From NCBI GenBank assembly GCA_946803715.1, contig CAMPET010000026.1:397079-461078 (forward strand): a stretch of 64,000 nt of DNA, read 5' to 3'. This DNA comes from Beroe ovata (Eukaryota; Ctenophora; Nuda; Beroida; Beroidae). The notes under the pieces are model-generated. The model saw only the letters and a program-made list of their open reading frames with translations, was not told the DNA's origin and did no database searches. This document shows, in pieces, positions 37,505 to 49,784 of this stretch (the first letter of the stretch is position 1; every line of letters begins with the position of its first letter). Position numbers and translations under genes: made by a program.

Positions 37505-38160
37505 CTAAGTTACTCTATGCTGACAGTAGGGTCTTTGTTCTTAGTGTGGCTACAAGGAGCCAAATCTCTATCACTCTTACTCACATGACTTGCTATGATG
37601 GAATTGATTAGATTAGATCAAATTTAGTATTCAATTGAAATGAGTTGAATTTTTAATTTGAAGAAGATGGTTGGAAGTGGGAAAATAGTAATTCAGAATT
37701 AATTCAGACTCCGTTTCAGTTTCGATTGCATCACTTTGAAATTAAAAGTTGAAACATGCACCAAATACAAGATACATTATAAAGTTGACAAGAAATCATC
37801 GACCAAAACCAGAATTACAATGGGAACATAAAACTGCTAAAAATTCTGAAATTGTAATGACTTTTGAGGAAAAAGATCATTCTCAATTCTGACTGATGAA
37901 TACTCGACAGTCATTTCAACAAATATCTGATACGATAAAACCGTTAAAAAGTTCAAACCAGAAAATATAAATTCGATCCCCTTTGAATGACTATTTATGA
38001 AGAAATAACTAAACTGGTCGACAAAAGTTGAAGAAATAATTTACGATCAATATGTTATCTCATTAAGTTATTATACGGTAATATTTTTGTCATTTTATCC
38101 ATTTAACAGAAAAAAAAAAACTTCTGGTTTGATTCTCATCGAAGGTTTATAATCAATATT
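37505..38160. other. AT-rich intergenic region before PERK 3' end
   Basis: No gene or clear repeat seen. It contains an A-run at 38109-38120. Confidence 0.5.
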
Positions 38161-40890
38161 TCATGCTTCTATCCAGGGGGGGGTCCAACTACCAGCGGCC
38201 ANAGTGTCTGAAAAGAATGTCTTAACTTCTGTCGCCGTAGGTCTGTCATCAGGGTTATTGGCTATCATTTGAAGTAGGATGAGTTTATACTTTGCATATC
38301 GTGATTCAAGTGAGGATGGTACAGCTTTCCTCTTCCTCAGGTCCTCAATAAGCTCAACTCTTTCCATCACTGTACCGAACACCACCAGTAACTCAAACAG
38401 TATGATACCTAGAGCGTATATGTCTACTTTGTAGTTGTACGGTTGGCTCGTCTCCAATTCAGGACTCATGTAGAGTTTAGTTCCAAGGTTGTGAGTTAAA
38501 CTCGGACCCCGGAAATCAGGAGTTGAGGAATCGGTTGATGGGAAGTCAGTGGAAGTTATGACAGTTGCCAACCCGAAATCAGCAACCTTAACCCTGCCAT
38601 CCTCCCCAAAGAGAATATTGCTCGGTTTCATATCTCTGTGAATGTGATTGTGGGAGTGAATGTACTCGACAGCATCAACTATCTCACGGAAAATGGTCAG
38701 AGACCTCTCATCTCGGACTGTGTTCCGCACGAGCCACTCTTTGAGAGTCTCCTCACTACACAACTGCATCTGGATGTAGAGGAATAGCTGACGGCCTGGG
38801 GGTATACCATCCGAGCTTAGCTCACTGCTTCCCATACTTCCAAATGTAACAGATCTTCTCCCAGAGTTACTAGTCTTGGTAGTTTCATTGGACTTCATAG
38901 ACAATTCATTCTCGTTGATGACAAGTAAGTGCGAATCTTCCGAGATGACTTTCACCAGATAATCCGTAGCACTGTCGTCTCTTGAAATACTACTATCCTT
39001 GAATATGATGGAATCACTCTTTTCGGTATCATTGAGGGCATGAAGTGCACTCTCATCTCTAAATACGATTGATTCGCTCTCTTCCTCGAATACAATCGAT
39101 TCGCTGTCTTCCCTGAAGACTATTGATTCGCTTCTATCAGCAGATTTTCTTCTCTTGGGTCGATAGTCTTTTTTCAATACATCTGATATAGAGTCATCAT
39201 CAACCTGAAGTCTGAAGCATCTATCGCTAGTCTGAGTCCTAACATTGCTCCTAGTTCCCCATGAGAAACTTGCAGACATACCTGTCGACGTCCCAGAATC
39301 CACACTGTCGGAGGTATGGGTATATTTCCGAGTCCTAGTCCATTCTGTCGTGGGGGACTCCTTCCAACTGTTGTAGTACCTCAGGATGTTGGGATGCTCG
39401 AGTTTAGCCATCGCTGCCACCTCCCGTTCCATCTTCTTCACATCGTCATGCTGACTCAACTTGATTATTTTGATAGCGTAGTTGTGCTCACTGATCTTGT
39501 GTCGAGCTTCTATCACTTTCCCAAATCCACCCTGACCTAGCTCCCTTACAATTTCAAAGTCCTGCTCGAATCTCGATTCAAAGGGCGGTGAAGGGTTGTC
39601 GAAGTTAAACCCAACATTGTTCACCAGAGGACTTGATGTGGAATACATAGGGAGATTATCATCAACGTCAGTTTCAGTGCTCATATCAGCCAGAAGAGGT
39701 TTTCTCTTGAAAACCTTCCTATACACACCATAAGCAGTAATGATACCAAGAAGAGCAGTGAGAATCATGCCTTGTATCCAGGAATAAACCTCTCCCTTAT
39801 CAATCACTATCTCTGGATCAGGGGGTAGTATCGGTGGGATGTATCCTATTCTTTGACTCCAGACTTTCCCTACAATATCATGATAATACGGACGTCCTTC
39901 AGTTTTCACAGTTGCCACGGCGGTGGTCGATGGGTGTTCCCAACTGATTGTATTCCGTCCAGACCTGCCTCCCATTCTCTCCGATTCCAGATAGAATATT
40001 TCCTGATTTATTCTATTCAACTTGAACATAGTGTCCTGTGTGGTGAATGGTTGGATGTAGATAGTATCCTTCCATTGACCCAGGTAGATGTTGACAAGTG
40101 ACGCTGGGTCACCGGGACTAGGTTCTGTGTAGAACATGTTTACACTTTGGAGGAACTCCTTGTTAAGGATCCAGGACTGAGAAAGTGGGCCCGGTAATTG
40201 GATACTGGCAAAGTGCCCGCTCGTGAACAGAGCTCTGATAAGTCCACTCTCCACATCAAAATGCAGGTCCACAGGTAGAACTGGGGGCATGCAGGAGCTG
40301 CGATGCTTGACCCCGATATACTGGAGCTCCACACTGGTTACAGACCAACTCCACTCCTCAACTCCACGTCTCAGATCCAGCAATCTGACAGTCTTCTTCT
40401 CATCGGTGAGAGCTATCATCGGTTCCACACCTACCAAACTGTCATTGTACTTGTGACAGTTGTCAATGTTACACTGGTACAACACACGACCATCCGGAGG
40501 CGAGAGACCCCTGGTAGTGACAACTTTACCACCCACCCATCTTGAGTCAGGACCAGCTTGCTGAGACAATAGAGCGTCCAGGGACGAATAGGGCTGAATA
40601 GAACTGACCCCTGCCTCGTTCTGTATCATTGAATACAAATTCCCATCAAGAGACGGTAGAATTTGTTCGTCGTCTTTGAGGGCCATGTTAGTAGAAGCGG
40701 CTAGGAGAGGGTGTCCCAAGTCCACCTCCCATACTTGTTCCAGTGCTGGAGTTAGAGAGAGAGCTGTGACCTTGCCATCAAGCCGAGACACTATGAGCAG
40801 TGGGGTCAGGGTATCCTGACTGTGGAGACAGAGTTCTGAAGAGAGGATACTTGGCGCCAATAGTAGCAGCAGTGAGAGGAAGGGTGTCAT
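38161..40890 (-). CDS. EIF2AK3: PERK, ER-stress eIF2-alpha kinase (intronless)
   Basis: PERK senses unfolded protein in the ER lumen and phosphorylates eIF2-alpha Ser51 to slow translation. I start at the ATG at 40890, which precedes a signal peptide (MTPFLSLLLLLAPSILSS). An in-frame longer frame to 41037 lacks this feature and may be 5' UTR. A beta-propeller-like luminal domain runs to about residue 365, with one TM helix near 370-390 (GMILTALLGIITAYGVY). The kinase starts near 445: glycine loop LGQGGFGKV, lysine in NYAIKII, a long acidic insert, HRDMKPSNILF near 750 and VADFGLATV. The insert carries repeated SESIVF/SDSIIF motifs. A single N at 38202 falls in the last codons, so the C-terminal dozen residues after FFSDT are unreliable. 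No introns interrupt 2.7 kb. Confidence 0.93.
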   Translation of the reverse strand: MTPFLSLLLLLAPSILSSELCLHSQDTLTPLLIVSRLDGKVTALSLTPALEQVWEVDLGHPLLAASTNMALKDDEQILPSLDGNLYSMIQNEAGVSSIQPYSSLDALLSQQAGPDSRWVGGKVVTTRGLSPPDGRVLYQCNIDNCHKYNDSLVGVEPMIALTDEKKTVRLLDLRRGVEEWSWSVTSVELQYIGVKHRSSCMPPVLPVDLHFDVESGLIRALFTSGHFASIQLPGPLSQSWILNKEFLQSVNMFYTEPSPGDPASLVNIYLGQWKDTIYIQPFTTQDTMFKLNRINQEIFYLESERMGGRSGRNTISWEHPSTTAVATVKTEGRPYYHDIVGKVWSQRIGYIPPILPPDPEIVIDKGEVYSWIQGMILTALLGIITAYGVYRKVFKRKPLLADMSTETDVDDNLPMYSTSSPLVNNVGFNFDNPSPPFESRFEQDFEIVRELGQGGFGKVIEARHKISEHNYAIKIIKLSQHDDVKKMEREVAAMAKLEHPNILRYYNSWKESPTTEWTRTRKYTHTSDSVDSGTSTGMSASFSWGTRSNVRTQTSDRCFRLQVDDDSISDVLKKDYRPKRRKSADRSESIVFREDSESIVFEEESESIVFRDESALHALNDTEKSDSIIFKDSSISRDDSATDYLVKVISEDSHLLVINENELSMKSNETTKTSNSGRRSVTFGSMGSSELSSDGIPPGRQLFLYIQMQLCSEETLKEWLVRNTVRDERSLTIFREIVDAVEYIHSHNHIHRDMKPSNILFGEDGRVKVADFGLATVITSTDFPSTDSSTPDFRGPSLTHNLGTKLYMSPELETSQPYNYKVDIYALGIILFELLVVFGTVMERVELIEDLRKRKAVPSSLESRYAKYKLILLQMIANNPDDRPTATEVKTFFSDTXAAGSWTPPWIEA

Positions 40891-41869
40891 TGGAAGAGGT
40901 GTTTCGAGGATATCTTGATGTTCGCTTCCGCGGCCAGTGGACCTGAAAAGGACATGTATGATATGGATACTTCTGATCCATAGTCCTTGTTCATTGTTCA
41001 ATATTAAATCAATGCCTATGCCTATGTCTACAATCATTTCGACAATAAGTTCTCTAATAGGATCTCTTATAGTTATAGGTGATAATTATTATAGTGACAG
41101 TATAATAGTAAAAGTGGCCCTCACCTTGTTGGTCACTGGACTCCTCTACCAGCACTCTTCACTACATAGTTCAGCTGTAACAGTTGATATATGTTAGGAT
41201 ACACACTTAATCATCAAAGAAAAGAACTGTTTTGTGGAACTCGCGAATTTATAAATGAGCAAAGTCAGACCATCCAAGAAGAGATGCTTAAATAAAACTA
41301 AAACACTGGTGAGTGATAATTTTCAAATAGAAATAAATATAAAAATATTTCATTCAAAAGCAAGTTTGATGTGTCATTAATCTTGTTTGGAAGTCTGTAA
41401 TTTACATTGCATATTGTAAAAAAAGTCATGTTGTCAAAAAGCTTCAAAACTACACCACATTTTAAAAAACTAAAAAATTGGGATCACATAAAATAGAATT
41501 ATTTCAAATTTTGAAACAACCCTCAATTTTAGGAAGGTATCTTACCTTCAAAAGATAACAAAATTCTATATAAGGCTCATTCTTCATTCAAAGGTATGAC
41601 GGCTCGCAAGTCAAGAAAAATTAACAGTCAGTGTTCATAAAATATACTGAGACGAAACAATACTGATATGACACTTTTGATTCCAACACAACTCATAAGA
41701 AACACTACTTCAACCTTGGAATTATTTCTGTTCAGTGAAAAACGTGCGTCCATTTGCATAAATAAATGAACATATTCATGAATTAGTACTGCAATAAAAG
41801 TTTTCTGAAGAAACTATATTCAGAGAATTCGAGCTTTTGTTCAAAGTTCCAATTCTCGGAATCTAGTTT
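40891..41869. other. Intergenic region, NEDD1 to PERK
   Basis: The minus-strand sequence just upstream of PERK is its probable 5' UTR/promoter. The rest is AT-rich, with no gene seen. Confidence 0.5.
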
Positions 41870-44800
41870 TTATGTATTGTACAGGTTGTCCCTAATGAAG
41901 GAAATGTCCTGCTCTATGTTGCTTAGACGTTGTTCAATTCCCTTCTGTCTCTCTTCCATGACATTGAGGCGATCCTCCAGTGCAAACTGTGTGTCACATG
42001 CCTGGAACGTGTCATCGGAATGTGACGTAGCACAGGATTGATCGAAAAGAAAAACACGTTTACACGCATAACTCATTCCAGTACTCTTATCAACTGCTTA
42101 CCAACATGAAACATGAAACATGAAAAATATGACAACAACAGTGATAGCTCCTGTACCTGTCTGACAACCTCTGTTTTGATCCACCTTGCTTGACTCCTTA
42201 GAGTCTTATCAAGCTGTGAAACATCTGATATGAGAGTGTGGAGGGATGCCATGGTGTCACCTAGCAACACACTGTCTCCATGTTGCAACCTGCTGGGACC
42301 GCCAGTCGTGTTGTCTGTGTCTTCCGTCCCAGATGTCAGGACATTCTGACTTAGTCCACTAGTCATCGCACTCACATCAGCACAGTAGCCAACCTGACAG
42401 GAATACATTTCTTGAAGTCTTGACAACGATTAGACGTATTTCATGATCTTAGTTGGTGTTATGGTTCGTTTTGAAATTATTCTGGTGCAGTAACCTTACC
42501 TTGGGTCCCATGGACTTGAGCTTGTTTGATAGATCGGTTACTGAGGGGTTTTCGGTATCGATGGAAGAAATCAGAGACGAGATGGAGCCTTGATCGACGC
42601 TTGAAGCCCTGGGGCGATCGATTGTGATGAGAATCGGGTTGTAATGAACTACTAATACAGAACCATACATAATCCAATAATTATGCAAATCACAAACATC
42701 GTTTCTGATAGTTTGTTTTCCTTGTGTTCAGTCATATGAGATGACGTGATAGATTCATGAGGTTCCATAGACAATCTGCTTGTGCTGCTAGGTGAGTTAT
42801 GATCACGGTTCTCTAGTGATGATCTGTTCAAACTATCATGAAACTGTCTACGGAGAAGTGAATCTCTGAGTGGCTTGGTCTGTGGCTTTGTGATCGTGTG
42901 AATCCCTTCGAGTGAAGTGCGTTGTGGGTTTGATCTGTATATGAATGTATGTTTTTAAATTACTTGCAGTTTTATTTTCATGATACAATTTAGGTGAATA
43001 ATAACGACTTCAATAGATTATCAGTTTAACCATTACCTATCATTAGGAGTGGGAGATTGTTGGAAAGGGAGACCATCACCGGGTTTCCCAAATGGAGGTT
43101 TAGTGGCTGATGTCATGGGTACAGCCGGAGTACTGGACACCAACCTTGCCGGCTTCTTGGTTTGGATTGGCATATTCTGTCTTGTTGGAGTATCATTCTG
43201 TGCGATGGATTATGAAATAAAATTGTGAGGAACGTAAGAAAGAATAGGTATCGAATTTGACATCTGTTCACAGGAATGTTCGAGATTACTCTACCTCTCT
43301 AGCTACCCTGTTTACAGGAGGGTGATTCTCTTTTCCACCCTCGTCAGTCTCATCGATTCGTCTCATCTTATTCGGACCTTCTGATCCACGACTCTTGCTG
43401 GATTGGGATACCTCAGGGGTCGATTGCATGACCTTACTGCTATCAGTCAGTTTCTCCTCGCTGTGGAGCTTCCTGCCAACTAATCCACTGATAGGTCTTT
43501 TTTGATGTGCATTCAGTCGTTCTAGGAATATTGAATTCAGTGAAGCAGTTCATTTAATTTTGTTTGACGGATTACCTTCATCAATTGCATATGAATGCGC
43601 CAATTATACCTGAACTGAGGGCAGAAGGAGGAGGGGGTGTTTCATCCTTGTAGGTGTAGTTCACAATGTCACTGATGTTAAAAGAGCAGTCACTATCTTC
43701 AGTTGCAATCTCTGATATGTCCGATATCCTCTTGGGGAGGGGTCTTCTGCTCTTATCTGCACCTGCTCATTAAGCCCAGTAGGTATTTGAACCATATCAA
43801 TTAGGTAGGTAATAGCAGTGCTCCTGCTATCAAACTCATGCACATTGCACATCCATTACAGTAGCTACCTTTATCTAGGACGTTTGGTTTGCCCACTTTT
43901 GCATCCTTGCTCTCCTCTAAACTCTCAGAGACCTGTTTGGAAGGTACCACACGGTCATTGAAGGAGTCCAGTGTCTCTGGTATAGGTCCACGTGACTGCT
44001 GGTATCTCAGAATACAAGCTCCTGAAATCTCCTCTGTTCTTCTTTCGTTCCAAGGGCGGTTCAGGCGAAATGTTACCAGCTGATAGGATTTTTGAATATC
44101 AATTATAATAGGTAGCTGATAATTAACTTGCAAGTTGATAAGCAGTAATGAACAAGGTTCCCCGTGACTCTATCCCAAGTCTGACTTACAGAATGCTGAG
44201 TGGAAAAGACAAAGTGTTGTGCATTTCTGAGAAACTCCACACACAAGATCGGTGAGTTTTCCGTGAACCGTTTCACAACGTTACCGGACTTAAGAGATAC
44301 CAAGTGAATCTCACAGTCCAGACCTAGAAAAAGATTGCAATCATGCATTTACTTTTCTCGACGAAGAGAAAGGATCATTTTTCCACGTGGAGCTAAATTT
44401 TTTACTAACTAGCAGTTGCAAGTAGCATCCCGTTGATGGTACTGTAAGCGATGTCAGTGATGGTGCTCTTGTGTTTGTGTAATGTGAAGTTCAGCTGACG
44501 TTTGGTGATGTCCCACACTTCCAGTACTCCAGTTGAATGCCCTGCGAATATGGTTGCCAAACTGAGTCTAGAAATTTCGATAATTTGGAATTGTAATTCA
44601 CGGAGCTGCAATTGTTGTTGAATAGTTAAGTAGCGTACCAACAGCTACTTCAGGGGTTTGGTAAGGAAAGAAGGGATGACACATCAATGCAGTTACTTCA
44701 TCTCCCTGAGCATTGAACAAGTCAACAAGCCTTTCCTTGAACTTGAGTGTCTCATCGGTCGCCCTATCATCTTTGTGAAACGCAGTGACATGCCCTTTAG

Positions 44801-45766
44801 TATCTCCTGTACAGAGAATGCTGGAAGTCGCATCCCAAGCCATGTGTGTAACAGTGGCTCGAGTTAGATTGGAAACCTCCCTCACTTGTTCCCATTTGTT
44901 CTGGGAAGAATAGAAGTTTGAACTAAAGCTTTATAAGCACTAAGCAACTGTAATATTCATTATTGATGACTAGTTGATGGCAATCGAAGCTTTTGCTTGA
45001 TGTATGGTACTTCTCACTTGTTTGAGTTCCCAAAGGAATACACTCCCTCCTATGCCAGCAGTGGCTAGACAACCTGTCTTCCCACCAAACACACAACAGT
45101 TCTGATACCTTCCACTTGGTATGGGAATCTTGTCCTGTCCAATGATGATCATAAGCAAATGTAGGGTCAGGCTCTTAGAAATCAGGCTCAGTAATCAGAG
45201 AAAGAAGGTATGACTTCATGTGTTCACGAGCGACTTCCTACCTACCTAGTGACATCACTCACCATACGAAAATTGGCACCATCTGTCTGGTCAACATGAA
45301 TAATATGGATGTGCTCCCACTTTCGCCCACACAGCGCTGCCAATGTTCCATTAGCTGACCAGGAAATACCACTCACCTCACTACCTGGAGAAACTAGGAT
45401 TTCTGTTTGGTGTCGTGGTATTCTGGTAAAGAGTGGTCAAGAGGGGCACAAGTAGACCTTTCGATGTATCATATGATTGAGTAATAATAGGATTTTCCAT
45501 GTTTGCAGCTTCAATCAAATAGGATTGGCATTGCTGATAATCATATATTATAAGGTACCTGAATATATTATAAAGTACCTGAGAATATGACATAACAAGG
45601 TACCTGAATCCCCTATATCAGAGATATCAACTTCCTTTAGATGTGTCCAGGTGCATTCAGTCTTGGATTTGGTTGACAAGAGGTTGACCTTGTGTCCACC
45701 AACTATCAAAACCATCCTGTCGTGGGGTCGATGAGAAAAACACACCCCTAAAGATTTAAGTCTCAT
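41870..45766 (-). CDS. NEDD1: NEDD1-like WD40 centrosome protein
   Basis: NEDD1 targets the gamma-tubulin ring complex to centrosomes and spindles. Minus-strand exons with GT-AG sites are 45604-45766, 45263-45384, 45018-45134, 44649-44900, 44410-44605, 44190-44323, 43869-44079, 43610-43756, 43295-43521, 43037-43197, 42698-42934, 42500-42608, 42157-42393 and 41870-42001, giving about 800 residues. An N-terminal WD40 propeller is visible (LAALCGRKWEHIHIIHV, ATAGIGGSVFLWELK, GVLEVWDITKRQLNFTLHKH, ATASLDCEIHLVSLKSGNVV). A long disordered middle and a C-terminal coiled coil (DRLNVMEERQKGIEQRL) follow. The order and spacing of WD repeats resemble vertebrate NEDD1, and the coiled coil would be its gamma-tubulin-binding part; this assignment is by resemblance. 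The junction at 44606-44648 implies a 43-base intron or a sequence error. The start ATG is tentative. Confidence 0.65.
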
Positions 45767-46396
45767 AAGTAAACTGCTTTACTGTATAAACATTAATGCC
45801 GCTTCCTTGAGGATAACTAAGACGTAGATTAAGACTTGAACCTCCCATTAGAAACATGTAAATACTAAATAGCAACCAATTAACAAAAATAAAAATCTGA
45901 AATATACCATGCTTTGGATATAAAGATCTCTATCTTAACTTATTAACTTATATCAATAAACATTAAACATCATAAAAGAACTCTGGTGTCTATTCAGTCT
46001 TTGATAGGTGATAAATTCATCTCCCCATAGTATCCACAAACTTTCATTAACAGTATTCACTAGGTATTCATAAACCTTCAAGATCAATGCCTCCCTTCAA
46101 CCTCATGAACGCTGATTCAATTCATACATTAATAAATTATCTAATTAAGTGCAGTAGAAGTCTCGAAGTGGTCACGATTTATCAAAACTAAAACATTCAT
46201 TTGATAAAGATAGTTTCTCAACGTATAGTAGGTAGTAACCCAATGCAACTCAATGCAGTCCAACATAGCCAAACATGAATAAAATCACAACAAATTAAAA
46301 TTGTCATTGACACCCGTATAAAACTTACAAACATCGAAATTTTCAGTGGTTCAACCTAACCAAGCCGGTTTGCTGCGCTCCTGAATCAAAGGAATG
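45767..46396. other. Intergenic region, KLHL to NEDD1
   Basis: AT-rich, presumably the KLHL 3' UTR and NEDD1 5' region. No gene seen. Confidence 0.5.
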
Positions 46397-48310
46397 CTAA
46401 GAAGGCATGTAGCAATTCTGGAGGACAGCGATGCCCATTGCCCCTCTTTTGCAGGATATAGGCGCAAGCTGGGTCCACTGAGACCCATCAAACATCTCCA
46501 CAGTATCCAGGTAATTCTCTCCACTGTGACCCCCTAGCACATAGAGACTCCGAGCAGCGCTAACTGCGCCTAACCCTGTTCTCTTCGTGGACATTGGGGT
46601 GGGGAGTGGAGCCCAGGTGTCTGTGGTTGGAGAGTACAAGTATACAACATCCAAACAGTGTCGACTGTCAAACCCTCCGACAGTAGCTATGTGGTCACCC
46701 CAAACACTGAGGCCGTTAGCACCGAATGCGTGTGGTAAAGGTGCCACGGGGGCCCACCTAGCTGCCCTGATGTCATATCTCTCGCAAGATGAGAGATAGT
46801 GAGTCCCATCATTTCCTCCCACCACGAACAAGCTGTTGTTCAGGTAACACATGGCTCCATACTTCCGAGCAGATTGCATGGTCTTCTTGTGACACCTCCA
46901 CAAGCCCTCCCTGGGATCATATGTCTCCAGTGTATCTAGCGTGGTGCTCGAGTTTACCTGACCGCCCACAGCATATAACCTGCTCTCATCTGCACACATA
47001 GCCAGATTCCTCCTCGGAACTTGTAACTGGGGTGTCCATGTCCAGACACCTTTACCAAAGTCGAGTGATTCCCCTAATTTCAGAGACTTGGATCCATCAT
47101 GACCCCCAATCACATACAGAGCATTATCCATGATAGCACAACCCAGTCCACTACGAGGAAGACTCATGTCAGGCATTTCAGAACTCTGCTGCAGGGGTAG
47201 GTCATATCTTTCCACACTGCTAAGGAGAGACCTCTCCTTCACTGATAGACCTCCCACCAGAAAAATGTAACCGACAGTGCTCCTTCGCGGAGTCATTCGC
47301 TCTGTGGAAGATAATTTGATTTTATCTGAGCATGTTGAAGAGATTCATTGCTACATGATACATCAAATATCATTCAACAAGTCATTTTAAGATTATAGCT
47401 GATCTACGTAATTTCTAACCTGAGTGAAACCCGTGGGTCCTAGCTGGTAGAAGATGCCTGTTCTTAGCCTCATCTACAAGATCCCTACACCTGAGGTCCC
47501 CTCTCACCAGGGGACTCTTTTCTACAACATCCACCAGATATCCAGGATGGAGGAGTGGCAGTCGGACATGTTCCAGCAATGTTGTGAAGTGAGAAGTCCG
47601 AGATGCTCTATCGTGTTCAACCCAACTGGGAAGGGAGGAATAAGGCGAAAACTAAAAGAAGTCCTGGAATAAAATTCTATTGCTGATTTAACTCACCTAG
47701 ACAGCATGGTAAAGGCATCTTTCTCATCTTTAACTTCGAGGTCATCGCTCTGAAGCACTCTTTGGAACGTCAATAAACCCAGCCGCTCAAAAACACCCCT
47801 CCCATTCAACTCCTTAGAGTTCTGAACTAGAACCTGCACTGTTGCATCCAGAAGCTGGCTCATCCCAAACTGTTCAGCAAGGAGTGAGTAATTTACCGCC
47901 GTGGATGGAGAAAGGGGACCTAAGAGAACTGCACAGCAAGCTTCCTCAACAGCAGGGAGGCAGAGAAGATTGGCAGCCTTCAGGACAGAAAGTGCTGACT
48001 CGGGGGTAATGTCTAGTTCTGTGGTGTAAAGGTATCTGAGGATGGTCTGTAGGGTGGATGTGGATATCTCATACATCCTCACCTCCTTGCTACTCGATTC
48101 CTTCATATCACAGCTGAACATACGCTTGAAATAGGAGGATGTGGCAGCAAGGATCACTCTATGAGCTGGAACTCTTCCATCATCACACACGATGTCCACA
48201 TCACACAGCCAACCTTCTTCAAGGTAGGAAAACAAGGACAAGAACCGCTCCTCAAAGCAGAAGGTTGCTCTCTCCAGGTGTTTGAGAGAATCGGTCTGTA
48301 TCATGGTCAT
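46397..48310 (-). CDS. BTB-BACK-Kelch protein (KLHL family)
   Basis: KLHL proteins are substrate adaptors for Cullin-3 ubiquitin ligases. Three exons (47697-48310, 47420-47625, 46397-47301) join in frame to 574 residues, a typical family length. The BTB domain occupies about residues 25-130 (LCDVDIVCDDGRVPAHRVIL, AATSSYFKRMFSCDMKES). BACK spans about 135-270 (LLEHVRLPLLHPGYLVDVV, then RDLVDEAKNRHLLP). Six Kelch repeats follow, with GG and spaced Y/W (YVIGGHDGSKSL, YAVGGQVNSSTTLDTLETYD, FVVGGNDGTHYLSSCERYD, YVLGGHSGENYLDTVEMFD). I do not assign a specific KLHL number; the architecture resembles the KLHL8/17/18/20 type. Confidence 0.92.
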
Positions 48311-48864
48311 AGTCGGAAGATAGGTGCTATATCATTTGAGATAGTTCGCATCTCATTTATTGATGAACGCCTATAGCTAAGAATAAACAGATAAGTTACT
48401 TCTAACCATAGAAGGCCGATTATTACAACTATGGAAGTAGGTATAGAAAGATTCGCGTCGAATTTTGCTAAATAAAGTCGACGAAGTCAAGGTTCTAGCG
48501 ATGTTTAGAAAGTAAGTAGGTATAGTTCAACTCAAACGGTATTATATATCAGGGTGATGAAGCAATAATGAGTTTCAAATCTATATGTAGTGGGTAGTGG
48601 GTACCTACAAAATATACAAGTATAAAAACATAAGAACGCATAAAAATCATTTCAAAGGCACCAACAAAGCAAAGAATACCTCAAAGATTTGTTACAATAT
48701 CGACACAAACGGAAAATAAAACAGTTAATCAAACATAATCAAATGTACTTCCATTATTATTGCGAATTTATCAAAGAATTGCATACAGTTACGATTTAAT
48801 CAAAATTAAATGTTCATAAAAATCAAAATGAACCCTCATCAAACATACATAACAAGTGATTCCA
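48311..48864. other. Intergenic region, RAB9 to KLHL
   Basis: AT-rich, with no gene seen. It probably holds the RAB9 3' UTR and KLHL promoter. Confidence 0.5.
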
Positions 48865-49784
48865 TCATTTAAGAAAGCAACAGGATTTCTTTTTTGGTTC
48901 TCTGTTTATTTTGATAGTCCCTTTGTACTGTTCATCTGAATTTGCACTGCCTCTAGCTTTCTCCCCGACTTCCTTTACCATTTGCAGTATTGTCGAGAAA
49001 CCTTTTTCGACCTGAGAATTGAGGATACTGTAGCTGAGTGGTATGATCGGTATTTGGTAGCAGATGGTTAAGATTAAAGGAAGAAAAGCAGAAGGAGGGG
49101 AGACCTTACATTTGAGCCAAGTTTAGCCGAAGTCTCAATGTATGGCATATCTGACTTATCCTTGCACCATTCATAAATCCTCTGGCTATCAACTGCCCTG
49201 TTTCCTAAATCAGCTTTGTTTCCAACAAGGAGAAAAGGGACGGTTTCTGTAGAGAAACTGTACTTCACAAATTCATCCAACCAGTAGTCAAGTTCAGCAA
49301 AACTGTCTTCATCTGTCAGATCAAAAACCTGGTGAAGTAGGTTGCTGAGTTGAGAAGACATGAGCTTCATTCCCGGAAATCCTTAACTCGAAATCCAATG
49401 ATCAACTCACCAGAATACACATATCGGAACCCTTGTAAAAAGGGGTGCGGAGACTTTTAAATCTTTCTTGGCCACCAGTGTCCCAAATCTAACAGGTGAC
49501 TCGGTTCAATGATGAATCTCATACCACATGAAAAGGAATACCTGAGTACTTGAAAGAAAAGATGATTGCTTAATGTCCAGTGTTAACTGATGATAACTGA
49601 CCTGCAGAGAAAAGCTAACATTGTCAACAACTGCATTTTTGTTTAGGAACTCTACGCCGATGGTATGCAGAGTCCTCTCTTCGAACACATTGTTAACATA
49701 GCGGGCCATCAACGAGGATTTCCCGACACCCCCATTTCCAAGCAGAATGACCTTCAATACCTCCTTATTATCATGATCACTCAT
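48865..49784 (-). CDS. RAB9: Rab9-type small GTPase
   Basis: Rab9 works in late-endosome to trans-Golgi transport. Exons 49602-49784, 49411-49488, 49110-49328 and 48865-49011 join in frame to 208 residues. G-motifs: P-loop GNGGVGKSS, switch I HTIGVEFLNK (Rab9/Rab7-like), G3 IWDTGGQERF, G4 GNKADL, G5 ETSAK. RFKSLRTPFYKGSDMCIL is typical of Rab9. The C-terminus ends KKKSCCFLK, a CCXXX double-cysteine prenylation site. The G3 motif has Gly in place of the usual Ala (DTAGQE). The start is the only ATG before the P-loop at the usual distance. Confidence 0.92.
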
